Made by a program: the position numbers and the translations under genes
Notes under the pieces: model-generated
The model's input: only the letters and a program-made list of their open reading frames with translations
Told to the model about the DNA's origin: nothing
Databases searched by the model: none
In this document: positions 49,340 through 61,400 of the stretch, piece by piece
Position numbering within the stretch: the stretch's first letter is position 1
Layout: each line of letters starts with the position of its first letter
NCBI RefSeq assembly: GCF_028769735.1
Contig: NC_088173.1
Coordinates: 70,554,463-70,618,462 of the forward strand
Direction: 5' to 3'
Length of the DNA stretch: 64,000 nucleotides
DNA from: Zonotrichia leucophrys gambelii
Taxonomy: Eukaryota; Chordata; Aves; Passeriformes; Passerellidae

Positions 49340-50820
49340 GATTTCATCAATCCACCCAAATAACCGAAATATTCACACAAAACTCTCAAATACCCACAGA
49401 AATATCCCAAAAACCCACATAAACCCCTCAGATACTCACCCAAATATCCACACAAAGCTCTCAAATACCCACACAAATATCCACCAAAATATCCACATAA
49501 GATACCCCCAGATATTTCAAATATCCACATAAACCCCTCAGATACTCACCCAAATATCTCAAATATTCACCCAAATCTCCCATCTGAGCATGGATCCCAT
49601 GTATCCACACAAAATCTCACAAAATCCCTCTCCAGGATGCCGGGATGGTGCCTAGGGCAGCAGGAGGAGTTTTGACTTCATCAATCCACACAAATATCCC
49701 AAATATCCACACAAAACTCTCAAATACTCCCAAATATCTCAGATATCCACAAAACCCCCTCAAATTCTCACCCAAATATCTCAAATATCCACATAAACCC
49801 CTCAAATTCTCACCCAAATATCCCAAATATCCACATAAATCTCTCAAATTCTCACCCAAATATCCCAAATATCCACACAAACTCCTCAGATTCTCACCCA
49901 AATATCCCAAATATCCACATAAACCCCTCAAATACCCACCCAAATATCCCAAATATCCACCAAAAACTCATAAATACCCCCAAATGTCCCAAATATCCAC
50001 AAAACCCCCTCAAATACCCGCCCAAATATCTCATATAATCACATAAACCCCTCAAATTCTCACCCAAATGTCTCAAATATCCACAAAAACCCCTCTTAAG
50101 TACCCCCAAATATCTCAAATATCCACATAAATCCCTCAAATTCTCCCCACAAATATCAATAATATCCACAAAAACTCCTCAAATACCCACCCAGATATCT
50201 CAAATATCCACACAAACCCCTCAAATACCCACCCAAATAGCCCAATATCCACCAAAAACTCTTAAATACCCCAATGTCCCAAATATCCACATAAACCCCT
50301 CAAATTCTCACCCAAATGTCTCAAATATCCACAAAAACCCCTCTTAAGTACCCCCAAATATCTCAAATATCCACATAAATCCCTCAAATTCTCACCCAAA
50401 TATCTCAAATATCCACCAAAAACACTTAAATACCCCCAAATGTCCCAAATATCCACATAAATCCCTCAAATACCCACCCAAATACCCCAAATATCCACAA
50501 AAAACTCCTAAACACCCCCAAATATCTCAAATATTCGCACAAGCCCCTCAAATTCTCACCCAAATATCCCAAATATCAAAAAAAATCTCTCAAATACCCG
50601 CCCAAATATCCACACAAACTCCTCAAATTCCCACCCAAATATCCCAAATATCCACAAAAAACTCCTAAACACCCCAAATATCTCAAATATTCACACAAAC
50701 CCCTCAGATATTCACCCCAAAATCCCAAATATCCGCAAAAACTCTCAAATGCCCCCCCAAAACCTCAAATATTGACAGAAACCCCTCAGATACCCACCCA
50801 AATATCCCAAATATCCACAA
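49340..50820. repeat. 42-bp minisatellite, plus strand nearly free of G
   Basis: About 35 copies of a unit containing ATATCCACATAAACCCCTCA then AATTCTCACCCAAATATCCC. The 42-bp period keeps minus-strand frames open. The plus strand is made of A, C and T with hardly any G. It begins about 200 bp upstream of the INO80B ATG. Confidence 0.9.
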
Positions 50821-52160
50821 TATTTTCTGCGGGATTTTGGGATTCCCTGCGGGATTTTGGGATTCCCTGCAGGGATTTTGGGATTCCCTGCAGGATTTTG
50901 GGATTCCCTGGGGGATTTTGGGATTCCCTGTGAGATTTTGGGATTCTCTGAGGCATTTTGGGATTCCCTGTGGGAATTTTGGGGTCCTGTCCAGAATTTT
51001 GGGATTCTCTGTGGGATTTTGGGATTCCCTGCGGGATTTGGGATTCCCTGAGGGGATTTTGGGATTTCCTGTGGGATTTTGGGATTCCCTGGGGGATTTT
51101 GGGATTCCCTGGGGGATTTTGGGATTCCCTGCAGGATTTTGGGATTCCCTGCAGGATTTTGGGATTTTCTTCACGATTTTGGGGTTCCTTGTGGGGATTT
51201 TGGGTTTCTCTGCAGGATTTTGGGCTTCCCTGTGGAATTTTGGGATTCCCGGTGGGATTTTGGGATTCCCTGCTGAATTTTGGGGTTCCCTGCAGGATTT
51301 TGGGATTCCCTGTGGGGATTTTGAGATTCCCTGCGGGATTTTGGGATTCTCTGTGGGATTTTGGGATTCTTGGTGGTAATTTTGGGATTCTCTGCAGGAT
51401 TTTGGGATTCCCTGGGGGATTTTGGGATTCTCTGTGGAATTTTGGGATTCCCTGCGGGATTTGGGGTTCCCTGCGGGATTTTGGGATTCCCTGTGGAATT
51501 TTGGGATTCCCTGTGGGAATTTTGGGGTCCTGTCCAGAATTTTGGGATTCTCTGTGGGATTTTGGGTTTCCCGCGGGATTTTGGGTTTCCCTTTGGGATT
51601 TCGGGATTCCCTGTGGAATTTTGGGATTCCCTGTGGAATTTTGGGATTCCCTGTGGGAATTTTGGGGTCCTGTCCAGAATTTTGGGATTCTCTGTGGGAT
51701 TTTGGGATTCCCTGCGGGATTTGGGATTCCCTGAGGGGATTTTGGGATTCCCTGTGGGATTTTGGGATTCCCTGAAGGGATTTTGGGATTCCCTGCTGGA
51801 TTTTGGGGTTCCCTGCAGGATTTTGGGATTCCCTGAGGGGATTTTGAGATTACCTGCGGGATTTTGGGATTCTCTGTGGGATTTTGGGATTCTTGGTGGT
51901 AATTTTGGGTTTCTCTGCAGGATTTTGGGCTTCCCTGTGGAATTTTGGGATTCCCTGAGGGGATTTTGGGATTCCCTGTGGGATTTTAGGATTCCCTGAA
52001 GGGATTTTGGGATTCCCTACGGGAATTTTGGGGTTCTGTCCAGAATTTTGGGATTCTCTGTGGGATTTTGGGATTCCCTATGGGATTTTGGGATTCCCTG
52101 GGGGATTTTGGGATTCCCTGCGGCATTTTGGGATTCCCTGCGGGATTCTGGGATTCCCTG
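50821..52160. repeat. 20-bp minisatellite, plus strand rich in G and T
   Basis: About 65 copies of a unit like GGGATTTTGGGATTCCCTGC, with variants CTGTGG, CTGAGGGG and an occasional GGGGTCCTGTCCAGAATTTT. It abuts the previous array with no spacer and has the opposite strand skew. It ends about 300 bp before RTKN exon 1a. Confidence 0.9.
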
Positions 52161-52463
52161 CAGGCACACGCGTGGTGCAGCGATGTCACCCGGGCACCGA
52201 TGTCACCCATTGTCCCCGGGCCATTGTCCCGCCCGTGCCAGGAGCCGCCGGCACCGATCGCCGCCCGCTCCCCCCCCGCGCCATCCCGGGGCCGAACGGG
52301 ACCGGGAGGAGCCACCCCGGCATCTGCACCGGGTCCGTCCCGGCGTCACCACCGGGCACCGGAAAGCTCCGGGACCCCCAGAACCCCGGGATTGCCGCGG
52401 CACCGGGAACCCCCGGAAAGCTCCGGGCACCGGGAAGGCTCCACGGTACCGGGAGCACCGGCC

Positions 52464-55400
52464 ATGTACCGGAGGGACGAACGGAGCCGCTCCACGGTGG
52501 CGGAGGGGTCAGCGCTGGACATGGAGCAGCGCCGGGGCTGCTGCTGCCCCCCGGCCCCGGCCCCGCAGGTACGGGAATACCGGGAGCACCGGGAGCAGCA
52601 CCGGGAGCAGCACCGGGAGCCTCGGGAGCACTGAAAGCCCCGGGAGCACCGGGGGCACCGGGAGCACTGAAAGCCCCCGGAGCACCGGGAGCACCGGGAG
52701 CAGCACCGGGAGCCCCGGGAGCACTGAAAGCCCCGGGAGCCCCGGGAGCACTGAGAGCACCGGGAGCAGCACCGGGAGCCCCGGGAGCACCGGGAGCAGC
52801 CTGGGCACGAGGCCACGGGGGCGGTCCCCGCCGCTCCCTGCCCCCCGGGCCCCTCCCGGCCGGTCCGGTCCCGCTGCCCCGGCCCAGCCGGGAATTCCGG
52901 TGGGATCCGGTACAACGGGAATCGCCCGCGCCCCCGGCACCCGGCGGGGAGGGGGGAACTGGGAGGGACCGGGAGGAACGGGAGGATCGGGGCGTCCCGC
53001 ACGTGGCGGTGCCGGGGCGCACCGGGACATTTGGGGGGTCCCGGTGGGTCTGGGGGGTCCCGGTTCACCCGGTACAGCCACACTCGGGGGTCCCGGTGGA
53101 TTTTGAGGAGGGGTCGGTGCATCCTGGGGTGGATCCGGTGCATTTTGAGGGCTCCTGGTGCACTTGGGGGGGTCCCGGTGCGTACGGGGGGGGTCCCCGC
53201 CTTTCAGCGCCGGTCCGGGTTCACTTGGGGGCTCCCGGTTCACTCTGGGGGCTCCCGGTTGGTTCGGGAGGCTCCCGGTTGGTTCGGGGGTGTCTGGGCA
53301 CACTCTGAGAGGTCTCGGTGCACTTGAAGACCATCCCGGTGCTCTTTGGGGAGCTCCCGGTGCATCCCGAGGAGTCTCGGTGCCCGTGGAGGGGGTCCCA
53401 ATCCCCCGGTACCGGCTCCGTACCGGTGCTCCAGTTGGTTCGGGTCGGTCTCAGTCCCCCGGTACCGGCTCCGTATGGGAGCTCCGGTTCGCTCCGTTCG
53501 GTCCCGGTGCTCACGGTACCGGCTCCTCTCGGGGGCTCCGGTTCGCTCCGTTCGGTCCCGGTGCTCACGGTACCGGCTCCTCTCGGGGGCTCCGGTTCTC
53601 TCGGGTCGGTCCCGGTGCCCCGGTACCGGCTCCTCTCGGGGGCTCCCGTTCTCTCCGTTCGGTCCCGGTGCCCCGGGGGTGTCTCGTCCCCCCGCACCGC
53701 GGATTTCCCCCAGCAGAGGGCGCCCCCCGCCCGTTCCCGGTGTCCCGGCGCCCCGCGGGGGGGGGCGGGGGGGACACGGAGGCGGCTCCAGGGAGAAGGG
53801 AGGGAGCGGGAGGGGGGACCCGGGCACGGGGGACACGGGGCGGGCCGTGGGGCGGGGGCGGCCGCCGCTTCCTGTGCGCGATCGCGGCGGAGCGGGAGCG
53901 GCCGGAGGTACCGGGAACGGGGGCAGCGCTGCACCGGGGGTGGGGGGACAGGGGGTCCCGGTGTCCGTCCCTACCGGGGCTCCGTTCCGCGCCTCCCCCG
54001 CACGGGGCCCCGTCCGCTCCTCCCACGCCTCCCCCACCCCCTCCTCCGGTGCCGTTCCCGGTTCTCCGTTCGGCACCCCCGGGCACGGGGTGCCCCCCTC
54101 CCCGCACCCCTTTTCCCGTTCTCGGCACCCCCAAACTCTGCACCCTCGTTCCGCCCTCGCACCCCAAACCCTGCACCCCATCTTGTGCCTGCACCCCAAA
54201 CCCCGCACCCCAAACCCCGCACCCCAAACCCCGCACCCCAAACCCTGCACCTCGTTCTGTGCCCGTACCCCAAACCCTGCACCCCAAACCCCGCACCCCA
54301 ACCCTGCACCTCGTTCTGTGCCCGCACCCCAAACCCTGCACCCCAAACCCCGCACCCCAACCCTGCACCTCGTTCTGTGCCCAGCACCCCAAACTCCGCA
54401 CCCCAAACCCTGCACCCAAACCCTGCACCCCACACCCTGCACTCCAAACCCCGCACCCCAAACCCCGCACCCCAACCCTGCACCTCGTTCTGTGCCCGCA
54501 CCCCAAACCCTGCACTCCAAACCCTGCACCTCAAACCCTGCACCGCAAACCCCGCACCTCAAACCCTGCACCGCAAACCCCGCACCCCATCTTGTCCCCA
54601 GAACCCCAAACTCTGCACCCCGTCCTGTGCCCACACCCTTTGCCCTGTTCCCACTCCCCTGCACCCCAAACCCCGCACCCCAAACCCTGCACCCCGTCCT
54701 GTCCACAGCACCCCAAACCCTGGAACCGCTTCCCCCACCCCCCAGCTGGTTTCCCCTCCCCCGCACCCCTCATCCCCTCGCTGCACCCCAAATCCTGCAC
54801 CCCGTTCCTACACCCCATCTATTCCCCTGCACCCTCTCCTGTGCCCCAAAATCCTGCCCTGCCCCCAAAACCCTGCCCCCCTTTTCCCATCCCCACACTC
54901 CATCTTGTCTCCTTCACCCCATTTTCTCCACGTCTTTTCTTGTGCCCTGCACCCCAAATATTGCGCCCCAAACCCTGCACCCCAAATCCTGCATCCCCTC
55001 CCTGCACCCCAAACCCTGCACCCCAAACCCTACAACCCAAATCCTGCATTTCCTCTCTGCACCCCAAACCCTGCCCCATCACGTCCCCAAAACCCTACAC
55101 CCCATTCCTGCACCCCAGTCCCTGCCCCTGATCCCCAAACCCTGCACTCCATTCCTGCACCCCACTCCTGCACCCCAAACCCTGCACTCCATTCCTGCAC
55201 CCCATTCCTGCACCCCAAACCCTGCACCCCAAACCCTACAACCTATTCCTGCACCCCTCGCCTCATCCCTGTTCCCCTCCTTTGTCCCCTGCCCCCCTTT
55301 CCTGACCCTTTATCCCCCTCCCTGCCCCCCAAACCCTGACCCCCATCTCTCCCCTCACCCCAAATCTCGCCCCTCCCGCCCCCCAAATTCCTCCCCCCGA

Positions 55401-58400
55401 TTCCCCGCCCCCTCCGCGCCGCCCCCGCTGCCCTTTCCCGCACAGATCCCCCCTTGTTCCCTGCCGGGGGGCGGCCAAACGACGCGGGCGCCCCCCCAAA
55501 TTCCTTAGAGGGCCCCAAGAACCCCCAAATTCCATAGAGGGCCCCAAACACCCCCAAATTCCCGTTGGGGTTGGGAGGGGTTCGCCATCCAAACCCCATT
55601 TTCTCCCCGCAGCCACCTCGGTAGAGAGGGGGGGGGTGTCCCCCACTGCACCCCCAGCGCTGGATGCGGCGGGACCCCCTTGGGGGGCTTTGGGGGAACC
55701 CCCCAAAATAGCTGGGGGGGTCCCGGGGGTCCCGATGGAGGTGGGGGGGGGCCGCCGGCTGCGGATCCTGGAGGATCTCAACATGCTCTACATCCGCCAG
55801 ATCGCCGCCAGCATCCAGGTGCGAATTCTGGGGATCCCCCCCCTCTCCCCAAATCCGGGGAGATTTGGACCCCCCCGGAGCCCCCAGACCCCGATTTTCC
55901 CGGGGGGGATTTTGGGGGAGGTCCCGGGAAGGTGGAACGGGCTCCTCATCCCAAAGGGATCCATGCACCACCCCAAAGTCATCCTGCACCCCCAAATCAC
56001 GAGAGGGGCGATTTTGGGGGGGTCCCGCTCCCCCCCTGTTCGCAGCGGGGGGTTATTTATAGGTGATGACGTCACTGGAGGGGGGGGACAGGGGCGGGAT
56101 CGGGATCGGGATCGGGATGGAGGAACCGGAGGTACCGGGAAGGACTTGGGGGGGCTGGGGGTGGTCGATGGTGGTGGGGGGTGCTGGGAAATTTGGGGTT
56201 TTGGGGGGTTTTTGGGGTGTTTGGTGAATCTAGGGGGGTTTGTGGGGTGCAGGATGAGTTTGGGGTGGTGCATGGCTTCGGTGTGGGGTGCAGGATGGAT
56301 CTGGGGAGTGCAGGATGTGGTTTTGGGGTGCAGGATGGGTCTGTGGGGTGCATGGTTCCCCTAGGGGATGCTGGATGAGTTTGTGGGGTGCTTGCCCTGC
56401 CTTTGGGGTGCACAGCCCCTCCTTGGGGTGCACGGTGGTTCTGCGGGGTGCTGAATGTGTTTCTGGGGTGCAGGATGGATTTATGGGGTGCAGGATGTGG
56501 TTTTGGGGTGCAGGATGGGTCTGTGGGGTGTATGGTTCCCCTAGGGGATGCTGGATGAGTTTGTGGGGTGCTTGCCTTGCCTTTGGGGTGCACAGCCCCC
56601 CATTGGGGTGCACGGTGGATCTGTGGGACACGCGGTGCCCTTGTGGGGTGCATGGTGTGTTTTTGGGGTGCATGGCTCCCCCATGGGGTGCAGCAATAAT
56701 TTGTGGGGTGCCTGGTAAACCTGTGGGGTGCACGATGTATCTGTGGGGTCCGTGATGTGTTTGTGGGGTGCACGGTCTGGTTTTGGGGTTCACAGATTCC
56801 CCGTGGGGTGCTGGATGCGTCTGTGGGGTTCCTGATCAATCTGTGGGGTACACGGAACGTTTGTGGGGTGCCTGGTGAATCTGTGGGGTGCACGATGTGG
56901 GGGTGCAGCTGGGACCCCATCAGGGCAGGGCTGGGAGCCCCAAACAATGTGGGGACCCCCTCCCCCCACCTGGGCATGACTGGGATCCCCAGGGGGGTTT
57001 TGGGGTCCCCTGTGCCCAGCAGGTGCCCCAGCCCCACATTCCCCCAGACCCTCCCAAACCCCAAATGTGGGAGGAGCTGGAGGGGCTGTGGGTACAGGAG
57101 AGGTTTTGGGGTCCCCTGTGACCCTCAAATGTGCCATTGCCAGCATCTGGAACTGCAGTGGGTTCAGAAGGGATTTGGGGACCCCCTGATCCCCCAAATA
57201 TTCCCATTCCGAGGTGCCGGAGCTGCAGCGGGCCCTGCAGCGGGCGCTGTGGGTCCAGGAAGAGTTTTGAGGTTTGGGATGTGTTTTGGGGTCCCCCTGA
57301 CCCCCCAGTGTTCCCATCCCCAGGAGCCAGGCCTGCAGCGGGCTCTGGAGCAGTCACTGTGTGTTTGGGAGAGGTTTTGGGGTGACCCTGACCCCTCAAA
57401 TATTCCATCCCCAGGAGCTGGAGCTGCAGCAGGCCCTGGAGCAGGCCCTGGTGTTGTGGGAAGGGCTTTGTTGTGTGGGAAGAGTTTTGGGGGTGCCCCT
57501 GACCCCCCAAATGTGCCTGTTCCCAGCAGCTGGAGCTACAGTGTGTGCTGTGTGTTTGGGAGGGATTTTGGGGTCCCCCTGACCACCCAAATATTCCCAT
57601 CCCCAGGAGCCAGAGCTGCAGTGGGCTCTGTGGGTGTGTGCAGAGGGGTTTTGGGGTCCCCCCGATCCCCCAGTGTTCCATCCCCAGGAGCTGGAGCTGC
57701 AGCAGGCCCTGGAGTGGGCCCTGGTGTTGTAGGAAGGGTTTTGGGGTGTAGGAAGGATTTTGGGGTCCCCCTGACCCCCCAATGTTCTATCCCCAGGAGC
57801 CAGAGCTGCAGCGGGCCCTGGAGCGGTCACTGTGGGTGCTGTGGGTGCAGAGGTGTTTTGGGGTCCCCCTGACACCCTAGATGGTCCATTCCCAGGAGCC
57901 GGAGCTGCAGCAGGCTCTGCAGTGTGTTTTATGGGTTTGGGATGTGTTTTGGGGTCCCCCTGACCCCCCAAATATTCCCATCCCCAGGAGCCAGAGCTGC
58001 AGTGGGCCCTGGAGCGGGCCCTGCAGGTCTGGGAGGGATTTTGGGGTTTGGGGTGCCCCTGACCCCCAATGTTCTGTTCCCATCCCCAGGAGCTGGAGCT
58101 GCAGCAGGCCCTGGAGCATTCAGTGAGAGTCAGGGAGAGATTTTGGGGTTTGGGATGTGTTTTGGGGTCCCCCTAACCCCAAATTTTCCCATCCCCAGGA
58201 GCCGGAGCTGCAGCGGGCCCTGGAGCGGGCCCTGCGGGTCTGGGAGGGATTTTGGGGTTTGGGGTGCCCCTGACCCCCAATGTTCTGTTCCCATCCCCAG
58301 GAGCTGGAGCTGCAGTGGGCCCTGGAGCATTCAGTGAGGGTCAGGGAGAGATTTTGGGGTTTGGGATGTGTTTTGGGGTCCCCCTGACCCCCAATGTTCT

Positions 58401-61400
58401 ATCCCCAGGAGCCAGAGCTGCAGCGGGCCCTGGAGTGAGCCCTGTGCGTGCTGTGGGTTTGGGATGTGTTTTGGGGATGTGTTTTGGGGTTTCCCTGACC
58501 CCCAAATGTTCCATCCCCAGGAGCCGGAGCTGCAGCGGGCCCTGGAGCAGGCCCTGTTGTTGTGGGAAGGGTTTTGGGGTGTCAGAAGGGTTTTGGGGTT
58601 TCTCTGACCCCCAAATGTTCCATCCCCAGGAGCCAGAGCTGCAGCGGGCCCGGGTGTTATGGGAAGGGTATTGGGGTCCCCCTGAGCCCCCAAAACGTGC
58701 TGTTCCCAGCAGCCAGTGCTGCAGTGTGTGCTGTGGGTGTGGGAAGGGTTTTGGGGTATGGGATGTGTTTTGGGATCCCCCTAACCCCCCAGTGTTCCCA
58801 TTGCCAGGAGCCCGAGCTGCAGTGGGCTGTGGAGCAGGCCCTGGTGTTATGGGAAGGGTTTTGGGGTGCCCCTGACCCCCAGATTTTCCCATCGCCAGGA
58901 GCTGGAGCTGCAGTGGGCTCTGTGTGTTTGGTAGGGATTTTGGGGTGCCCCTGACCCCTCAAATGTTTCCTTCACCAGGAGCCAGATCTGCAGCGGGCCC
59001 TGGAGCGTTCACTGAGGGTGCCGTGGGTTTGGGATGTGTTTTAGGATCCCCCTGAACCCCAATGTTCGATCCTCAGGAGCCGGAGCTGCAGCGGGCCCTG
59101 GAGTGGGCCCTGTGGGTCAGGGAGGGATTTTGGGGTTTGGGGTGCCCCTGACCCTCAATGATCTGTTCCCATCCCCAGGACCAGAGCTGCAGTGGGCCTG
59201 GAGTGGGCCCTGTGGGTCAGGGAGGGATTTTGGGGTCCCCCTGACCCCCAATGTTCCATTCCCAGGAGCCGGAGCTGCAGCGGGCCCTGGAGCGGGCCCT
59301 GCGGGTCCGGGAGGGATTTTGGGGTCCCCCTGACCCCCAATGTTCCATTCCCAGGAGCCGGAGCTGCAGCGGGCCCTGGAGCGAGCCCTGCGGGTCCGGG
59401 AGGGATTTTGGGGTCCCCCTAACCCCAAATATTTCCATCCCCAGGAGCCGGAGCTGCAGCGGGCCCTGGAGCAGGCCCTGTGGGTCAGGGAGGGATTTTG
59501 GGGTTTGGTGTGCCCATGACCCTCAATGTTCTGTTCCCATCCCCAGGAGCCAGAGCTGCAGCGGGCCCTGGAGCGGGCCCTGTGGGTCCGGGAGGGATTT
59601 TGGGGTTCCCCTGACCCCCATTGCTCTATCCCCAGGAGCCGGAGCTGCAGCGGGCCCTGGAGCGAGCCCTGCGGGTCCGGGAGGGCGCCCGGCGCCTCCT
59701 CCCCGCCTGCAGCCGGCCCGAGCAGGCTCTGGAGACCACCAAGACCCTGGTGCTGTGCGAAGCCAGGGTGGTCGCGGCCGGGGGGGAGCTCCAGCGGCGC
59801 CAGGAGGCCCGGCTGAGGGGGGCCCGCCGGTGAGACACCCCAAAAATCAGCCCCGAGGGAATGAGGGACCCCAAGGGATGCCCCAAGGTGGGGTGGGCAC
59901 CCTGTGGGATCCCCAAAGGGGAGGGGAAATGGGGAACACCACAGGGGATCCTAAAAGTTGGGGGGGGTTCCCTAAAAGTGAGGGAGGGGTTTGGGGATCC
60001 CATAGGGGGTGTGGTGGTGGGGGGCACCCCAAAATATGGGGGGTCATCGGGGACAGGGCAGTGAGGGACACCCCAAAACCAGGGGGTGGAATGAGAGACT
60101 CTTGGGGGGATTGTGGCAGTGAGGGACACCCTGAAATTTGGGGGGACATGGGGGACAGGGCAGTGAGGGACACCTCAAAACCTGAGGGGACAGGGCAATG
60201 AGGGACACCCCAAATCCTGGGGGGACGTGGGGGACAGAGCAGTGGGAGACGCCCCAAAATCTGGGTTATGGGATGGCAGACCCTTGGCAGTGAGGGACAC
60301 TTCAACATTTTGGGGAACACGGGGGACACAGCAGTGAAGGACACCTCAAAACCTGGGGGAACATGAGAGAACCTTAAAACCTGTGGGGACATGGGGGACA
60401 CAGCAGTGAGGAAAAACTCCAAAACTTGGGGGAACACGGCAGTGAGAGGCACCCCAAAACCCGGGGAGACATGGGGGACACTGCAGTGAGGAAACACCCC
60501 AAAACCTGGGGGGACATGGGGGACAGGGCAGTGAGGGAAAACCCCAAATACTGGGGAGACACAGCAGTGAGGAGCACCCCAAAACTTGGGGTGGAATGGG
60601 AGACAGGACAGAGAGGGACACCCCAGAACCCAGGGGGACATGGGGGACACAGCAGTGAGGGACACCCCAAAACCTGGGGGGATATGGGGAACACCCCAAA
60701 ACCTGGTAGGACATGGGGCAAGGCAGTGAGGGACACCCCAAAACCTGGGGGGACATGAGGGACACATCAATGAGTGAAAACCCCAAAACCTGGGGGGACA
60801 GAGCAGTGAGGGACACCCCAAAACCTGGAGGAACATGAGGGACACCCCAAAACCCAGGGGTGGGATGGGAGGCCCTTGTGGGGGCTGTGGTAGTGAGGGA
60901 CCCCCCGAAATTTGCATGGAACGGGGCAATGCAGAGGGGCACAGAGTGGGATTGATGTGGTGACAGGGGACACCCCAAATACGGGAGGGGAGCCCCCCAA
61001 AATGTGTGGGGAGCTTTGCTGACCCTGCCGTCCCCCGCAGCCCCTCGGAGGGCGGGCCCGGGGCGGAGCCGGTGCCGTGCCGGGGCACCGTCTGCATCTC
61101 AGGTACGGGGAGTCCCGGGGGGTTTCTGGGCAGGGGGAACCCCCTCCTCTCTGCCTGCCCCCCCCCCTGCGGCACCGCCTGCATTTGGGGTGCGGGGTTT
61201 GGGGGTGTCTCAGCGGGTCTCACCCCCCTCCTGGTCCCCCCTCCCCAGATTTGCGCATCCCGCTGATGTGGAAGGACACGGAGTACTTCAGGAACAAGGG
61301 GGGTGAGTGTTGGGGTGCTGGGGGTCCCCCTGGCCCCACCGTGCCCCCCGTGACCCCCTGACCCGCCGTGCCCCCCAGAGCTGCACCGCTGTGCCGTGTT

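Noticed and set aside
49340..50820. Regular direct repeats reminiscent of a CRISPR array
   Set aside because: Units are head-to-tail without unique spacers, in vertebrate DNA; this is a minisatellite.
50837..52100. Long plus-strand frames reading GFWDSLWDFGIP repeats
   Set aside because: These are translations of the 20-bp minisatellite in several frames at once; not a protein gene.
53158..55508. Three overlapping 650-720 codon frames in RTKN intron 1
   Set aside because: All three plus-strand frames are open together across C-rich repeats with a 14-bp unit, the signature of low-complexity DNA.
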